Assembly: GCA_017608345.1 (NCBI GenBank)
Contig: JAFCGA010000007.1
Coordinates: 1 to 64,000 of the forward strand
Length of the DNA: 64,000 nucleotides
Direction of reading: 5' to 3'
DNA from: Candidatus Pacearchaeota archaeon
Lineage (GTDB): Archaea > Nanobdellota > Nanobdellia > UBA10117 > JAFCGA01
This document shows positions 46,426 through 56,318 of the stretch, in pieces (the first letter of the stretch is position 1; the number at the start of each line of letters is the position of its first letter). A program made the position numbers and the translations under genes. The notes below the pieces were generated by a model. It was not told the DNA's origin. It did no database searches and saw only the letters and a list, made by a program, of their open reading frames with translations.

Positions 46426-48148
46426 AAAGTGCTCTAAAGAATGCATTTCGGTCTGCCCGAGAAATCGGATGGGTGAAGAATGTGTCTTCATGGGCGAAGA
46501 TAATAAAGCTCAAATCAACGAAGAGCTATGCGTAGGCTGCGGAATTTGCACAAAAAAGTGTCCGTTCGAAGCTATCACAATTATTAATCTCCCCGAACAG
46601 TTAAGGGAGAAGCCAGTTTTTAGATATGGAGAAAATCAGTTTGAGCTGTTTAGACTACCTATACCTAAGAAGGGTTCAGTAGTCGGCATTTTGGGAATAA
46701 ACGGGATCGGGAAGACTACTGCTATTGAGATTCTTTCTGGTTTGAAGAAGCCGAATCTCGGAGAATTAAACAAAAAACTGCTCGAGAAAGAGATTATTTC
46801 AACCTTCAAGGGTACAGAGCTGCAGAATTATTTTACTAAATTATTTGCAAACAAGATCGATGTTGCATATAAACCACAGTACGTAGATCAAATCCCTCGG
46901 CTGTTCAAAGGAACGGTAATTCAGCTATTAGAAAAGCAAGGAACTAAAACTCGAGTTAAGGAAATCTCTAAAAAACTGAGGATAACTGACGTTCTAGATC
47001 GAAAATTAAATGATCTCTCGGGTGGAGAGCTGCAGAAAGTAGCAATCGCTGCTGCTATGCTCAAAGCAGCGGATTTATACTTCTTTGACGAGCCAGCATC
47101 CTATCTTGACGTTAAAGAAAGAATAGCTATAGCTAAAGTTATTCAAGAACTAGCGCAGGAAAAGGCAGTTTTAGTTGTTGAGCATGATTTGATTATATTG
47201 GATTATTTAGCAGATTCTATTCATATATTATTTGGAAAAACAGCTTGCTATGGAATAGTTTCGCATCCACTTTCAGCTAGGAACGGCGTGAATACGTATT
47301 TAGAGGGATATATTAGAAATGAGAATATTCGATTTAGAGCAGAGCCGATTAAATTCCACGTACGCGCAGGAGCAACAGTTAAAAACGAAGATATTTTAGC
47401 TAGCTGGTCAGAGATTAAGAAAAAGCTCGGCTCATTTTCGTTAGAATCAGATAAATCAGAAATTCGAAGCCGGGAGATAGTCGGAATCGTAGGTGCTAAT
47501 GGAATCGGCAAGACAACTTTTGTTAAGATCTTAGCGGGAGTTCTAAAGGCAGATAAAGGTAAGATCAATAAGAAACTGAAGATAGCATATAAACCGCAGC
47601 ACATAGAGCAAAAGAAGGATACAGTTTTAGGTGCTTTGTCTGCAATAACTAAAAATGTGATGACGCAGAAGTATAAATTAGAGATTCTTCGACCGCTAGA
47701 ATTAGAACATTTATTAAATCGCTCGTTGGATAGCTTATCTGGTGGTGAATTGCAGCGGGTTTACATCGCAGCTTGCTTATCTTATGATGCGGATTTGTAT
47801 TTATTCGACGAGCCGTCGACATATTTAGATGTTGAGCAGCGATTGCAAGCTGCTCGAACTATCCAAAAAGTTATAAAATCAAGAGAAGCAGCTGCTTTAA
47901 TCGTTGACCACGACTTAATGTTGATCAATCACATTTCAGACAGAATTATGGTTTTCAATGGCGTGCCAGCTAAGAAAGGTCGAGCAAATAAGATCGAGTC
48001 AGTTGATTCTGGAATGAATTTTTTCCTGAAAAAGCTAGATATTACTCTTCGGCAGGATTTAGAAAGTGGACGTCCTCGAGTGAATAAAGCTGGGAGTCAG
48101 AAGGATAGAGAGCAGAAGAAATCAGGTAAATATTATATTTCTAAGTAA
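46382..48148 (+). CDS. Ribosome recycling ATPase Rli1/ABCE1
   Basis: Two Fe-S clusters (CHSRKCSKECISVCPRN, CVGCGICTKKCPFEAI) and two ABC domains (GINGIGKTT, LSGGELQKVAIA; GANGIGKTT, LSGGELQRVYIA). Confidence 0.97.
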   Translation: MTRLAIIRKSKCHSRKCSKECISVCPRNRMGEECVFMGEDNKAQINEELCVGCGICTKKCPFEAITIINLPEQLREKPVFRYGENQFELFRLPIPKKGSVVGILGINGIGKTTAIEILSGLKKPNLGELNKKLLEKEIISTFKGTELQNYFTKLFANKIDVAYKPQYVDQIPRLFKGTVIQLLEKQGTKTRVKEISKKLRITDVLDRKLNDLSGGELQKVAIAAAMLKAADLYFFDEPASYLDVKERIAIAKVIQELAQEKAVLVVEHDLIILDYLADSIHILFGKTACYGIVSHPLSARNGVNTYLEGYIRNENIRFRAEPIKFHVRAGATVKNEDILASWSEIKKKLGSFSLESDKSEIRSREIVGIVGANGIGKTTFVKILAGVLKADKGKINKKLKIAYKPQHIEQKKDTVLGALSAITKNVMTQKYKLEILRPLELEHLLNRSLDSLSGGELQRVYIAACLSYDADLYLFDEPSTYLDVEQRLQAARTIQKVIKSREAAALIVDHDLMLINHISDRIMVFNGVPAKKGRANKIESVDSGMNFFLKKLDITLRQDLESGRPRVNKAGSQKDREQKKSGKYYISK

Positions 48149-48185
48149 ACAATGGTTTTTAAAATATTTATCACTAAACAGACAT

Positions 48186-48494
48186 ATGGCAGAAAGTCTT
48201 AGCGAAGTAATTAGAACCATACGAAGACATGCATATATAGCTGGACCAGAGTACGTTTTTGATGTATGGGTAGATAATATAAGCTTCTTTAATTTTTATA
48301 GAAAAGCAAAAAAGATGGACGGCTGCCCTACAACCATAAAATACTTACCTAAATGGAGAATTTTCAAATGGATTGGGAGTTATATTTCTCGGAAAAATGA
48401 ATTGCCGACGCCAATACAGAGAGGCGCTAAACTATATGCTGAAATCGAATCTTGCTTATTAGAATACGAAAAAGGCGCTAAAATGAATGTATGA
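48186..48494 (+). CDS. Hypothetical protein
   Basis: 102 aa ORF. Confidence 0.5.
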   Translation: MAESLSEVIRTIRRHAYIAGPEYVFDVWVDNISFFNFYRKAKKMDGCPTTIKYLPKWRIFKWIGSYISRKNELPTPIQRGAKLYAEIESCLLEYEKGAKMNV

Positions 48495-48534
48495 ATTAGC
48501 AAACCCTTAAATGTTTTTACCTAATGAGTACAGC

Positions 48535-49152
48535 ATGGTACTTCTATCTGATTCTCACTTGCTAAGGATGATTAAGAATCATCAGCTAGTTATTGAGCCA
48601 TTTGACGAAAGCATGGTTCATTCAGCATACATCGAGCTCAGATTGGGAAACAAGTTCACAGCGCTATTACCTGAAAGCAAGGGCTATCTCGATCCATCTG
48701 CCCGGCATACTCCATTAAAACAAAAAGATATGCTTCAAAATGAACCGCCAATCACTTCAAAGCAAAAATATAATGTTATGAAAGTCTCTGAAGACGGCAA
48801 ATTCCTAATTGATCCGCATGAGTTCATCCTCGGTACAACAAAAGAGAAAATCATGATGCCCGAAGGCTATATTGGCGTACTGAACGGCAAATCATCTCTC
48901 GGAAGACTAGGAGTTCAAGTATTCTGCTCGGGCAAATACGTCGACCCAAAATTCAAAGGACATTTAATTCTCGAAATATTTAATGCCAACCGCGTACCTG
49001 TAGCTCTGCATCCCGGAATGATTGTAGCTAAGCTAGCTATATTACCTCTCAGCAAGACCCCAGTAAAAGAAAAAGTCCATGATGATATATTTGATAAAGA
49101 AGACATGGGAAAACTCACTAAATGGGTCTCGGATAAGATTGCAGAAGGCTAG
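48535..49152 (+). CDS. dcd: dCTP deaminase
   Basis: YIELRLGNKF, FILGTTKEKIMMPEGYIGVLNGKSSLGRLGV, GHLILEIFNANRVPVALHPGMIVAKLAILPLS. Confidence 0.92.
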   Translation: MVLLSDSHLLRMIKNHQLVIEPFDESMVHSAYIELRLGNKFTALLPESKGYLDPSARHTPLKQKDMLQNEPPITSKQKYNVMKVSEDGKFLIDPHEFILGTTKEKIMMPEGYIGVLNGKSSLGRLGVQVFCSGKYVDPKFKGHLILEIFNANRVPVALHPGMIVAKLAILPLSKTPVKEKVHDDIFDKEDMGKLTKWVSDKIAEG

Positions 49153-49283
49153 CTCAAATAAGCACGATAAAAAACAAGATGCTTAGCCCCGAATTGTGTA
49201 TCTTAATTTGTATTATATCTTCATTAATACTATTACATAATGCGAAGAAAGCTATATAATACCCGATTTTCTAATTTTAGTAG

Positions 49284-49421
49284 GTGATAGATGTGAGACC
49301 AATAAATAACGAAAACCAACAGACGGGGATGAGATGCCCAAACTGTAAAAGCGGATCGATAAGTACTAATTATTTTACAGGAGAGATTTATTGCCTGGAA
49401 TGTGGATTAGTACTGGGATAA
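49284..49421 (+). CDS. Mini-protein equal to the TFIIB/TFB N-terminal zinc ribbon
   Basis: Not in ORF track. MIDVRPINNENQQTGMRCPNCKSGSISTNYFTGEIYCLECGLVLG; CxxC...CxxCGLVL of TFB, ends exactly there. GTG start. Confidence 0.6.
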   Translation: MIDVRPINNENQQTGMRCPNCKSGSISTNYFTGEIYCLECGLVLG

Positions 49422-49510
49422 ACAGAAATTCCTGAGGCGGAATTTCAGTAATTATTTCCCGGAGAAGCCGCAGCACGCTTCGGGTTTCAGACCCAGAAAA
49501 TAATGAATAA
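49418..49510. repeat. Stop-codon-proximal structured element, copy 2
   Basis: ATAAACAGAAATTC-N7-GGAATTTC-N-GTAATT as in 19543-19632; hairpins GAAGC-CGCAGCAC-GCTTC and GGGT-TTCAG-ACCC downstream. Confidence 0.65.
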
Positions 49511-49653
49511 GTAACTACCTCAACACAGAAGTTCTATCTAGTCAGTTTTATGACCTTATTTTTGCAAATATAAAGGTTTTTAAGAGTTCTGTTGTATCGT
49601 TTTAATAGAAAGCCGTAAGGCTAATCGGAGGTGCTAATCCTAGCGCTAGTCAT

Positions 49654-50916
49654 ATGATAAAAAGATTCAATTCGGATGGCAGTCTATACCGTAATGTCCA
49701 GTATAAACCCGATCAATTAATCAGCTATCAAAACCTTGAAACAATACTGGAAGTCTTAGAAGACACAGCTCGATCTGGAATGCCAATACCTCAGCCAGAC
49801 GGAGTGCGCAAAATATGTAGTTTATATGGGGACGAAGTAACATATCTCGGACAGAAAGGCGGACAGAGGGCTGATTTCTATAGAATAACTGAAACTGATG
49901 ATGGACGACCACGACTTCTGAAGATTGATAGGCGTATTGGCGGTCGAGAATCTGCTAAAAATGCTGAATCATTCAGAGCAGCAAATAAATTGGGGGCAAT
50001 TGGCTATACTTTCGGAGCAGACTGGATCGAAGGAATTACTCTCGAAGAAGCAAAAAGACTACAGACTACCTTCGAAACTAACGCACTACCACAATACAGG
50101 AATTTATTTGAATTAGATTTCTATGTTTTATTATATAATGGAACTTTCACAGCAGATAAATATTTGAGAGGTACAGACAATACAGTTCTCAAGAATAACG
50201 CCATAGAAATCGGAAAGTTCCTGGGCGAAATTTATTCAATAGAGCAAGACGTTGAGCCAGGACAAATTAAAGCACAATTAGAATTTCTACTAGATCTCTG
50301 CCAAGCATACATTAACGGCCCAGAGTTCTCAGATTTAAGAAGATCAGAATTAGAAATAGAAGTCGCAGATTTCAGAACTAAGGTCGGTGAACTTAAAATA
50401 ACCGATAGAAATGGTAATCCATTAAAAAAAGCTGCATTCACTCCATTAGATTTAAGATTAATACATATCGCTGGTCTACAAGAGGAAGGGCTAGAAATTT
50501 CTCATGACTTCTTAGGAATATATGACGAAGGAGTAAATACGATTAAACAAAGAACCTTATGGCCGGGTTGTATAAAAAAATATAATTTACCTTATGATGC
50601 TACACCCTTTCAAGGAATCGTTGAATCTAGTGTAGGCAAATTACATCAAAATATAGTTGTATCTCTAGAAGATATTGATCGTTCTGCGGCGAATATACTA
50701 ACGCAAGACCTTGAGGATTTCGGAGCAACTAATCAAATGGGAGACTATGTTAGAAAAATAGCTCCGAATAAAACGCTTTCAAAGTTCGGATTTGTAATTG
50801 GAAAATTATATAACAAAATATTGCAAGAAAGAGAAGCAAAGAGCAGAGTAACCGAACGTGAATCTGATACCAACCGAACACTCGCAGAAGTCAGGGCCTT
50901 AAGCCCACTCAGTTAA
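49654..50916 (+). CDS. Hypothetical protein
   Basis: 420 aa ORF; GGAGG upstream at 49628. Confidence 0.7.
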   Translation: MIKRFNSDGSLYRNVQYKPDQLISYQNLETILEVLEDTARSGMPIPQPDGVRKICSLYGDEVTYLGQKGGQRADFYRITETDDGRPRLLKIDRRIGGRESAKNAESFRAANKLGAIGYTFGADWIEGITLEEAKRLQTTFETNALPQYRNLFELDFYVLLYNGTFTADKYLRGTDNTVLKNNAIEIGKFLGEIYSIEQDVEPGQIKAQLEFLLDLCQAYINGPEFSDLRRSELEIEVADFRTKVGELKITDRNGNPLKKAAFTPLDLRLIHIAGLQEEGLEISHDFLGIYDEGVNTIKQRTLWPGCIKKYNLPYDATPFQGIVESSVGKLHQNIVVSLEDIDRSAANILTQDLEDFGATNQMGDYVRKIAPNKTLSKFGFVIGKLYNKILQEREAKSRVTERESDTNRTLAEVRALSPLS

Positions 50917-52744
50917 CAAATACATAGGGAAGTTTATTATCAAACATATGCTTCAAATCGAATTTATCTTTAGAAACAATATTTATATGCCCACCACGTA
51001 AATATTGATACAGTTCTGGAAAAATACTATCTTTCTCATGAATACCGCCAGAATAACTGACCTCCTTAGAGTAGTTTAGTGTATCGATATACTCAAACCG
51101 CTTAATTATTTCAGGATCATGTTGTTCCCCAAGCGCAATACGAATATTCCCCCCATGTTTCTGAATTACCTCATTTGAGAATTTTAGGGTTTTATCCGCA
51201 AGAGACAGGTTGTTCTTGATGCTTCCGTTATTTAGGAAAAATATCGCTTCGCTAAGACCAAAGAAACGTATCGAATATAATCCGTCTTCAACCGGCAAAT
51301 AATTCCACTTCTCTCGTTGTACGGACCGAAATATAATCTTAGTTCTACGGTAAGTATCTCCAGCAATCAATTCAGTCATTACTCCAAAAGCATGGATACA
51401 AGATTTCAGGATACTCTCTAATCTAATAAAAAAATCTTTCTCATTCTTGCTATCTAGCGCAATCCTCGGCAAGTTCACAGTTATCCTTTGTACTTCTCCA
51501 GTGCGTATAACTCTAAACCAACTATTCCAATTACTATCAAACCTAGTCAGTCCAACGTAACTACTCGTTATTTGCTGCCAGGGAAGCGTCATGTTCGCGA
51601 AATAAAGCGGATAGTCCTTATTCGAAATAGTTCCATTTACTTTCTTAGAATCCCATACTTTTATTATACAATTGATATTCTCTAATTTTTTATCTCTCCG
51701 AAACTTCAATATTTGTTGCAATATTTTCTCAGCAACCGGAATGAAATGTTCGTATGTTTTTTCTGGTTTAAGCGTACGAACATAATAAGTTGTGGGTACT
51801 ATCTTAAGGAAATTCGGTTGACCTAGATCTAATCCAAAATACGCAGAAATATTTAATTTATCTAATGCTACTAAGAACTTCTCGAGAACCGCATTGAGTT
51901 CTTCATCTTTCATTCGGGAAGCTAAGGGTGCAATAAAATAATTAAATGAATCAAAACAATGCACGGGATTAGTAATATCTTTCATCGTTTCAAGAATATT
52001 TAACAATTGATTGAATAGATCAGATAGATTACTTGGTGCTTTATTATCTATACCATGAATAGAAATCCCGCGAATATCATGAATAAAATTAAGTAACTTG
52101 GGTTCGCTCAGGTTCTGAATAAAAATATTCCCCTGCATATGCATTTTCAATGCCTCCGGATGGAGCAGCTGTAATATATCTGAATAAGTTCTATCTTTTG
52201 GCTTTAGCTGAGCTAAGGATTGAATCGCATTATTCAAAGAATTAATTTTATCCTCTAAAAATTTCTTAAATATTGCCTCGAGCTCGAGAGAAGTTATCCC
52301 ATCATATACTCTTTTTTTAACTAGTTCCGCACCTTGTTCGATTGTAGCTAGGGGAAGACCGTGAGGAAGATATCTATTCATAAGTTTATTAACATCAAAG
52401 AATTTCATCTTTCCAGTTCTAGTCAATACGCGAATGTCACCATTGGCGGATTCAGGTGTTTTGTCCCCTTCAACTAACTTCTTAGGAGAAATCTCAATAT
52501 TAAAATCATTAACATAAAACAACCGCTTAAGTCTATTCTTAAGAACAGTGTTAGACTTTAGGAGTCCAGCCTTCTCGAGCTGTTCTAAATATTTATGTGT
52601 AGTAGAAAAATTAATTTTAAGTTCCTTAGAAATATCTGTAATAGACAGAGCTCCTCGCTTAGTCAAGAGCACTATAATACTTAGCTTGACTTCATTATCT
52701 AACGCTCGAATTCTACTTGCCAGTTGTTTGAACTCATTCTTCAT
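50909..52744 (-). CDS. Winged-helix + ATP-cone + NrdD-like (glycyl-radical domain absent) protein
   Basis: N-term wHTH (SIIVLLTKRGALSITDISKELKINFSTTHKYLEQLEKAGLL); ATP-cone (VLTRTGKMKFFDVNKLMNRYLPHGLPLATIEQGAELVKKRVYDGIT); NrdD-like HPEALKMHMQGNIFIQNL, RTGEVQRITVNLPRIALDS, SEAIFFLNNG, YLRGGHINIV; ends before Zn/glycyl-radical region. Confidence 0.7.
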   Translation of the reverse strand: MKNEFKQLASRIRALDNEVKLSIIVLLTKRGALSITDISKELKINFSTTHKYLEQLEKAGLLKSNTVLKNRLKRLFYVNDFNIEISPKKLVEGDKTPESANGDIRVLTRTGKMKFFDVNKLMNRYLPHGLPLATIEQGAELVKKRVYDGITSLELEAIFKKFLEDKINSLNNAIQSLAQLKPKDRTYSDILQLLHPEALKMHMQGNIFIQNLSEPKLLNFIHDIRGISIHGIDNKAPSNLSDLFNQLLNILETMKDITNPVHCFDSFNYFIAPLASRMKDEELNAVLEKFLVALDKLNISAYFGLDLGQPNFLKIVPTTYYVRTLKPEKTYEHFIPVAEKILQQILKFRRDKKLENINCIIKVWDSKKVNGTISNKDYPLYFANMTLPWQQITSSYVGLTRFDSNWNSWFRVIRTGEVQRITVNLPRIALDSKNEKDFFIRLESILKSCIHAFGVMTELIAGDTYRRTKIIFRSVQREKWNYLPVEDGLYSIRFFGLSEAIFFLNNGSIKNNLSLADKTLKFSNEVIQKHGGNIRIALGEQHDPEIIKRFEYIDTLNYSKEVSYSGGIHEKDSIFPELYQYLRGGHINIVSKDKFDLKHMFDNKLPYVFVN

Positions 52745-52793
52745 ATTATATTCTATGATAGTAACCTTTATAATTCTTATTATAACTCATGTA

Positions 52794-52820
52794 TTGCGGT
52801 ATTTTATATTGCAATATCTA
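52794..52820 (-). promoter_or_regulatory. TATA-like element flanked by inverted repeat ATTGC...GCAAT, candidate operator of the NrdD-like gene
   Basis: Reverse strand reads ATATTGCAATATAAAATACCGCAATAC. Confidence 0.4.
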
Positions 52821-52896
52821 ATTTTTAAGCTATTATATTCTGGAATATATAGTTTACTAGACAAAACATTTTAAATGGTTGTCAAAGTTGAAGATT

Positions 52897-53430
52897 ATGC
52901 GAACTGGTATCCGTGCGATTGACATTATGACTTCTAAGGTTATTTCTGCTCATCCGGACATGGCTTTAATCGAAGCAGGCAAGCTAATGAACAAATACCG
53001 AATCGGCGGACTTCCAGTAGTTAAGAATGACAAGCTTGTTGGAATAATAACTGAGCGCAATATTATGCGAAGTGTAATTGCTCGCGATAAAAAGCCGGGG
53101 AAAGTTAAAATTAAAGACATAATGATTAAGAAGTCGAAGTTAATAACTGGGGATAAATTCGACGATATTGACTTAGTGGCTAAGAAAATGACTAAGCATG
53201 ACATCACTCGAATTCCTGTTCTCGACAACGGCAGATTGGTTGGAATCATAACTAATCGAGATGTCATCAAACACTCTAATGAATATCTATCAGTTCTTCT
53301 AGAGCAAGCTAGAATAAAAGGTCCAGCTGACTCGCGTATGCCGCTTGCGCATGGTAAGTGTGATCGATGCGGAGCAAAGGGGCATTTGATTGCGAAAGAA
53401 AACGAGCTTTTGTGCGAGTTCTGCCTGTAA
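52897..53430 (+). CDS. CBS-domain pair + C-terminal zinc ribbon protein
   Basis: DIMTSKVISAHPDMALIEAGKLMNKYRIGGLPVVKNDKLVGIITERNIM; DIMIKKSKLI..; CDRCGAKGHLIAKENELLCEFC. Confidence 0.9.
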   Translation: MRTGIRAIDIMTSKVISAHPDMALIEAGKLMNKYRIGGLPVVKNDKLVGIITERNIMRSVIARDKKPGKVKIKDIMIKKSKLITGDKFDDIDLVAKKMTKHDITRIPVLDNGRLVGIITNRDVIKHSNEYLSVLLEQARIKGPADSRMPLAHGKCDRCGAKGHLIAKENELLCEFCL

Positions 53431-53471
53431 TTACAAAGCCTTTTAAATTTTAGTTGTAGTATATACTTATT

Positions 53472-54221
53472 ATGCTTTGGCTAATCCCAATAGTCCTTGT
53501 AATATTCTTTTCCGGAATTAGAATTATCTATCAATATCAGCGCGGAGTTAAGTTTAGATTCGGCAAGTACGTAGGAACACTCGAGCCAGGTTTTAGGTGG
53601 ATTATTCCAATTGTTGAGCGAATTCAGAAAATTGACACTCGAGTAATCACTGTAGATATTCCTTCTCAGGAAGTTATGACCAAAGATAATGTTCCAATTA
53701 AAGTTAACGGAGTTATATTTTTTAGAGTTCTAAACGCAGACAAAGCAGTATTAGAAGTTGAAAAATACAAATACGCTGTTTCTCAATTAAGTCAGTCTGC
53801 ACTCAGAGACATGTGCGGTAAAGCAGATCTAGATGACGTTCTAGCAAAACGCGAGGAGATTGGCAACAAAATCAAGAAAATTGTTGACAGCGAAACTGAC
53901 CCTTGGGGAATCAAAGTCACAGAAGTTAAGATCAAGGATATTGAGCTGCCGGACAACATGAAGCGAGCTATGGCTCACCAAGCAGAAGCTGAACGAGATA
54001 GGCGAGCAAGGATTATATTAGCTCAAGCTGAAGAACAGGCAGCTAAAAAGTTATTGGAAGCTGGACAGATTATCGACAAGTCTCCTTCAGCCTTGAAGTT
54101 ACGGTTATATCAAACTTTATCCGATATTGCCTCTGAAAAGAATTCTACAATAGTTTTCCCTTTCCCCGAAGAGATGCTGGAGATGTTTAAGGCGGTTGGG
54201 AAGAAGAAAAAGAAGGATTAA
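53472..54221 (+). CDS. SPFH/stomatin-like membrane protein
   Basis: RIIYQYQRGVKFRFGKYVGTLEPGFRWIIPIVERIQKIDTRVITVDIPSQEVMTKDNVPIKV. Confidence 0.95.
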   Translation: MLWLIPIVLVIFFSGIRIIYQYQRGVKFRFGKYVGTLEPGFRWIIPIVERIQKIDTRVITVDIPSQEVMTKDNVPIKVNGVIFFRVLNADKAVLEVEKYKYAVSQLSQSALRDMCGKADLDDVLAKREEIGNKIKKIVDSETDPWGIKVTEVKIKDIELPDNMKRAMAHQAEAERDRRARIILAQAEEQAAKKLLEAGQIIDKSPSALKLRLYQTLSDIASEKNSTIVFPFPEEMLEMFKAVGKKKKKD

Positions 54222-54887
54222 TTACAAAAATCCGTTTTCTTTTAAATACTTGAAACCTTCAGTTCGGACATCTCTTAATTCTACAAGAGAATGCGCATCA
54301 CTATTAACAATAATTAGATCAGCACCGCGCAGCATTTTCTGAAGATTATCCATATTAGTTCGCCGATTATGTAGATTTGCGCAATTGAATTCCATTGGAA
54401 TTGAGTACAAGTTTGCAGCTTTGATAAGTTTCTCAATATCCAAGGATTCTTCAAAGTAATATGCGCAAGGGTGCCCGATGAAATCGATCTTATTATGATA
54501 GCGTTGGATTGCGTTCAGATAAGCTTCTGTTATTCGTTCATCACCGCCAGTATACATTTCGGGATGCGCTGAGAGAATGAGTAGCTGAGACTCGACTTCT
54601 TGAATATGCGAACAGATATCTCCATTCGCCTTCAGAAGATCTCCTTCTACACCGAAAAGAACCTCTACGGAATTATGCACATTCTCCCATCGATCAAGCA
54701 TGTCTCGATAAGTTTGCTTAGAAAAACCCTTACAATTTAGCATTGCTTGACTATGGTCTGTAATAGCGATTGTTTCTAAGCCAATCTTGCCAGCAAATCT
54801 TACTAGTTCATAAATCGTATTAAGTCCATCAGAGAAGGTTATACTATGCATATGATAGTCCTCCTTTCCGGGATTAATTATTCTCAA
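54222..54887 (-). CDS. PHP-domain phosphoesterase
   Basis: DYHMHSITFSDGLNTIYELVRFAGKIGLETIAITDHSQ, GVEGDLL, LSAHPEMY, IVNSDAHS. Confidence 0.88.
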   Translation of the reverse strand: MRIINPGKEDYHMHSITFSDGLNTIYELVRFAGKIGLETIAITDHSQAMLNCKGFSKQTYRDMLDRWENVHNSVEVLFGVEGDLLKANGDICSHIQEVESQLLILSAHPEMYTGGDERITEAYLNAIQRYHNKIDFIGHPCAYYFEESLDIEKLIKAANLYSIPMEFNCANLHNRRTNMDNLQKMLRGADLIIVNSDAHSLVELRDVRTEGFKYLKENGFL

Positions 54888-54956
54888 GTATTTACACCAT
54901 TAAGCAGGCCTAGCAGCGCCTTATAAATATTTCGATTAGCATCACTAGTAAGTGAT

Positions 54957-55769
54957 CTAAGTTAACATCAAACTAATAAAATTCCTAATCCCCTGCGAGA
55001 AACCAATAACTGCTATCGCAATAAGCAAGAAATTTCTCAAATCTTTCTTATCTTTAAACTCGCCGAAGACTAAGTAAATGGCTGGCAAAAGAACAGCCAG
55101 CTTCAGCGGAATAAAAGCAAATCCTGTTCCAAGTTTTTCTATAAAAAAGCGCGGGATTGGATGCTTTTCCCAGCCGCCGAAGAAATCTACAATTACTGCT
55201 GTGTTAGTTGCATCCCAAAGATGTGCGGCAAGAGCAAGAAAAGATAATTGAAAGCTTAGCCAAGTTAACTTGAATTTCTTAGCTAATAACCAAAATCCGC
55301 CAATAAAGATTAAGAAAAGAGCTAGTATTCCTAACGCTCCCCAGCCATGCTCTAATCGAATATTACTAAAAACAAAAGCATAAGCGAGTACATTCGCAAA
55401 GATTCCTGCTATCAGGCAAGATTTCCAATACTCAAACTTCGTCTTTCGCTCGAAGAGATAGCTCACTAAAAAAATTAGGAAGAAGAGCGCTGTTGAGGCC
55501 AGCCATATTCCTGGAGAGATCGTCCAGAGAGTTCGAGAAATATATTTAGTATCAACAAAAACTCGAACAGATGCACCAAGTACGCTAAATGGAAGTACTG
55601 CAAGGAAAAACTTGAAGTCAATATTAATTTTTAACCGCCTTAAGACTAAATATAAACAATACAAAACGATGACGGCTAGCAATGCATAAGCAATCGTATT
55701 GAAGATATTGTATCCACTTTCGACTCTAAGCGGTTGGAGAAAATACGTGTCAATAAACTCTGCTAGCAT
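54957..55769 (-). CDS. DUF63-family membrane protein
   Basis: YNIFNTIAYALLA..., HLWDATNTAVIVDFFGGWEKHPIPRFFIE; about 7 TM helices. Confidence 0.82.
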   Translation of the reverse strand: MLAEFIDTYFLQPLRVESGYNIFNTIAYALLAVIVLYCLYLVLRRLKINIDFKFFLAVLPFSVLGASVRVFVDTKYISRTLWTISPGIWLASTALFFLIFLVSYLFERKTKFEYWKSCLIAGIFANVLAYAFVFSNIRLEHGWGALGILALFLIFIGGFWLLAKKFKLTWLSFQLSFLALAAHLWDATNTAVIVDFFGGWEKHPIPRFFIEKLGTGFAFIPLKLAVLLPAIYLVFGEFKDKKDLRNFLLIAIAVIGFSQGIRNFISLMLT

Positions 55770-55803
55770 AACAAATAAGAAAATCCAAAACTTAAAAGAT
55801 TAT

Positions 55804-56244
55804 CTAGAAGTGCCATCCAGAATCTTGCTGCTGCGGTGGTTGTTGAGCTGGCTGTTGAGTTTGTTGTTGAGTTCCAAAGCCAAAAGTCTGTCCGAGGCTT
55901 GGCTGCTGAGGTTGAGCAGGTTGCTGAGCTTGCTGTGCTAGCTTAGCTTCGATGTTAGACAATCTCTGCAAAATTGTATCCATACTAACTCTCAGGGAGT
56001 CAAGCTTGCTAGTAATTAGTTCCATGTCTTTCTGAACCATTTGGTTAGCAGCGCCCATTGCTCCACCCATGCTAGGTAAAGTTGGTGCTGCTCCGGGGAG
56101 ACCGAGCCCTCCGCTAGCAAGTCCGGGTGATCCAAATCCAGCTGGTCCTGGAACTCCTCCCGCGCCTAAGGTCTTATCATACGATAAAAAATCATCTTCG
56201 TCTTTCTTTTTCCCACCGAAAAGGTTTCCTAATACTCCTGCCAT
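55804..56244 (-). CDS. Hypothetical protein with Q/P-rich tail and coiled-coil core
   Basis: GAANQMVQKDMELITSKLDSLRVSMDTILQRLSNIEAKLAQQAQQPAQPQQPSLG... Confidence 0.75.
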   Translation of the reverse strand: MAGVLGNLFGGKKKDEDDFLSYDKTLGAGGVPGPAGFGSPGLASGGLGLPGAAPTLPSMGGAMGAANQMVQKDMELITSKLDSLRVSMDTILQRLSNIEAKLAQQAQQPAQPQQPSLGQTFGFGTQQQTQQPAQQPPQQQDSGWHF

Positions 56245-56318
56245 GTTTATCGCGCTCTCCTATCGCTCCAAGAGCGATAAATACTTAGCGAAGCATGCCA
56301 TGCTAACTTCGCGTAGTT

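Noticed and set aside
50909-52744. Functional anaerobic ribonucleotide reductase NrdD
   Set aside because: Barrel similarity is clear, but the zinc-binding and glycyl-radical C-terminus and the catalytic cysteine context are absent.
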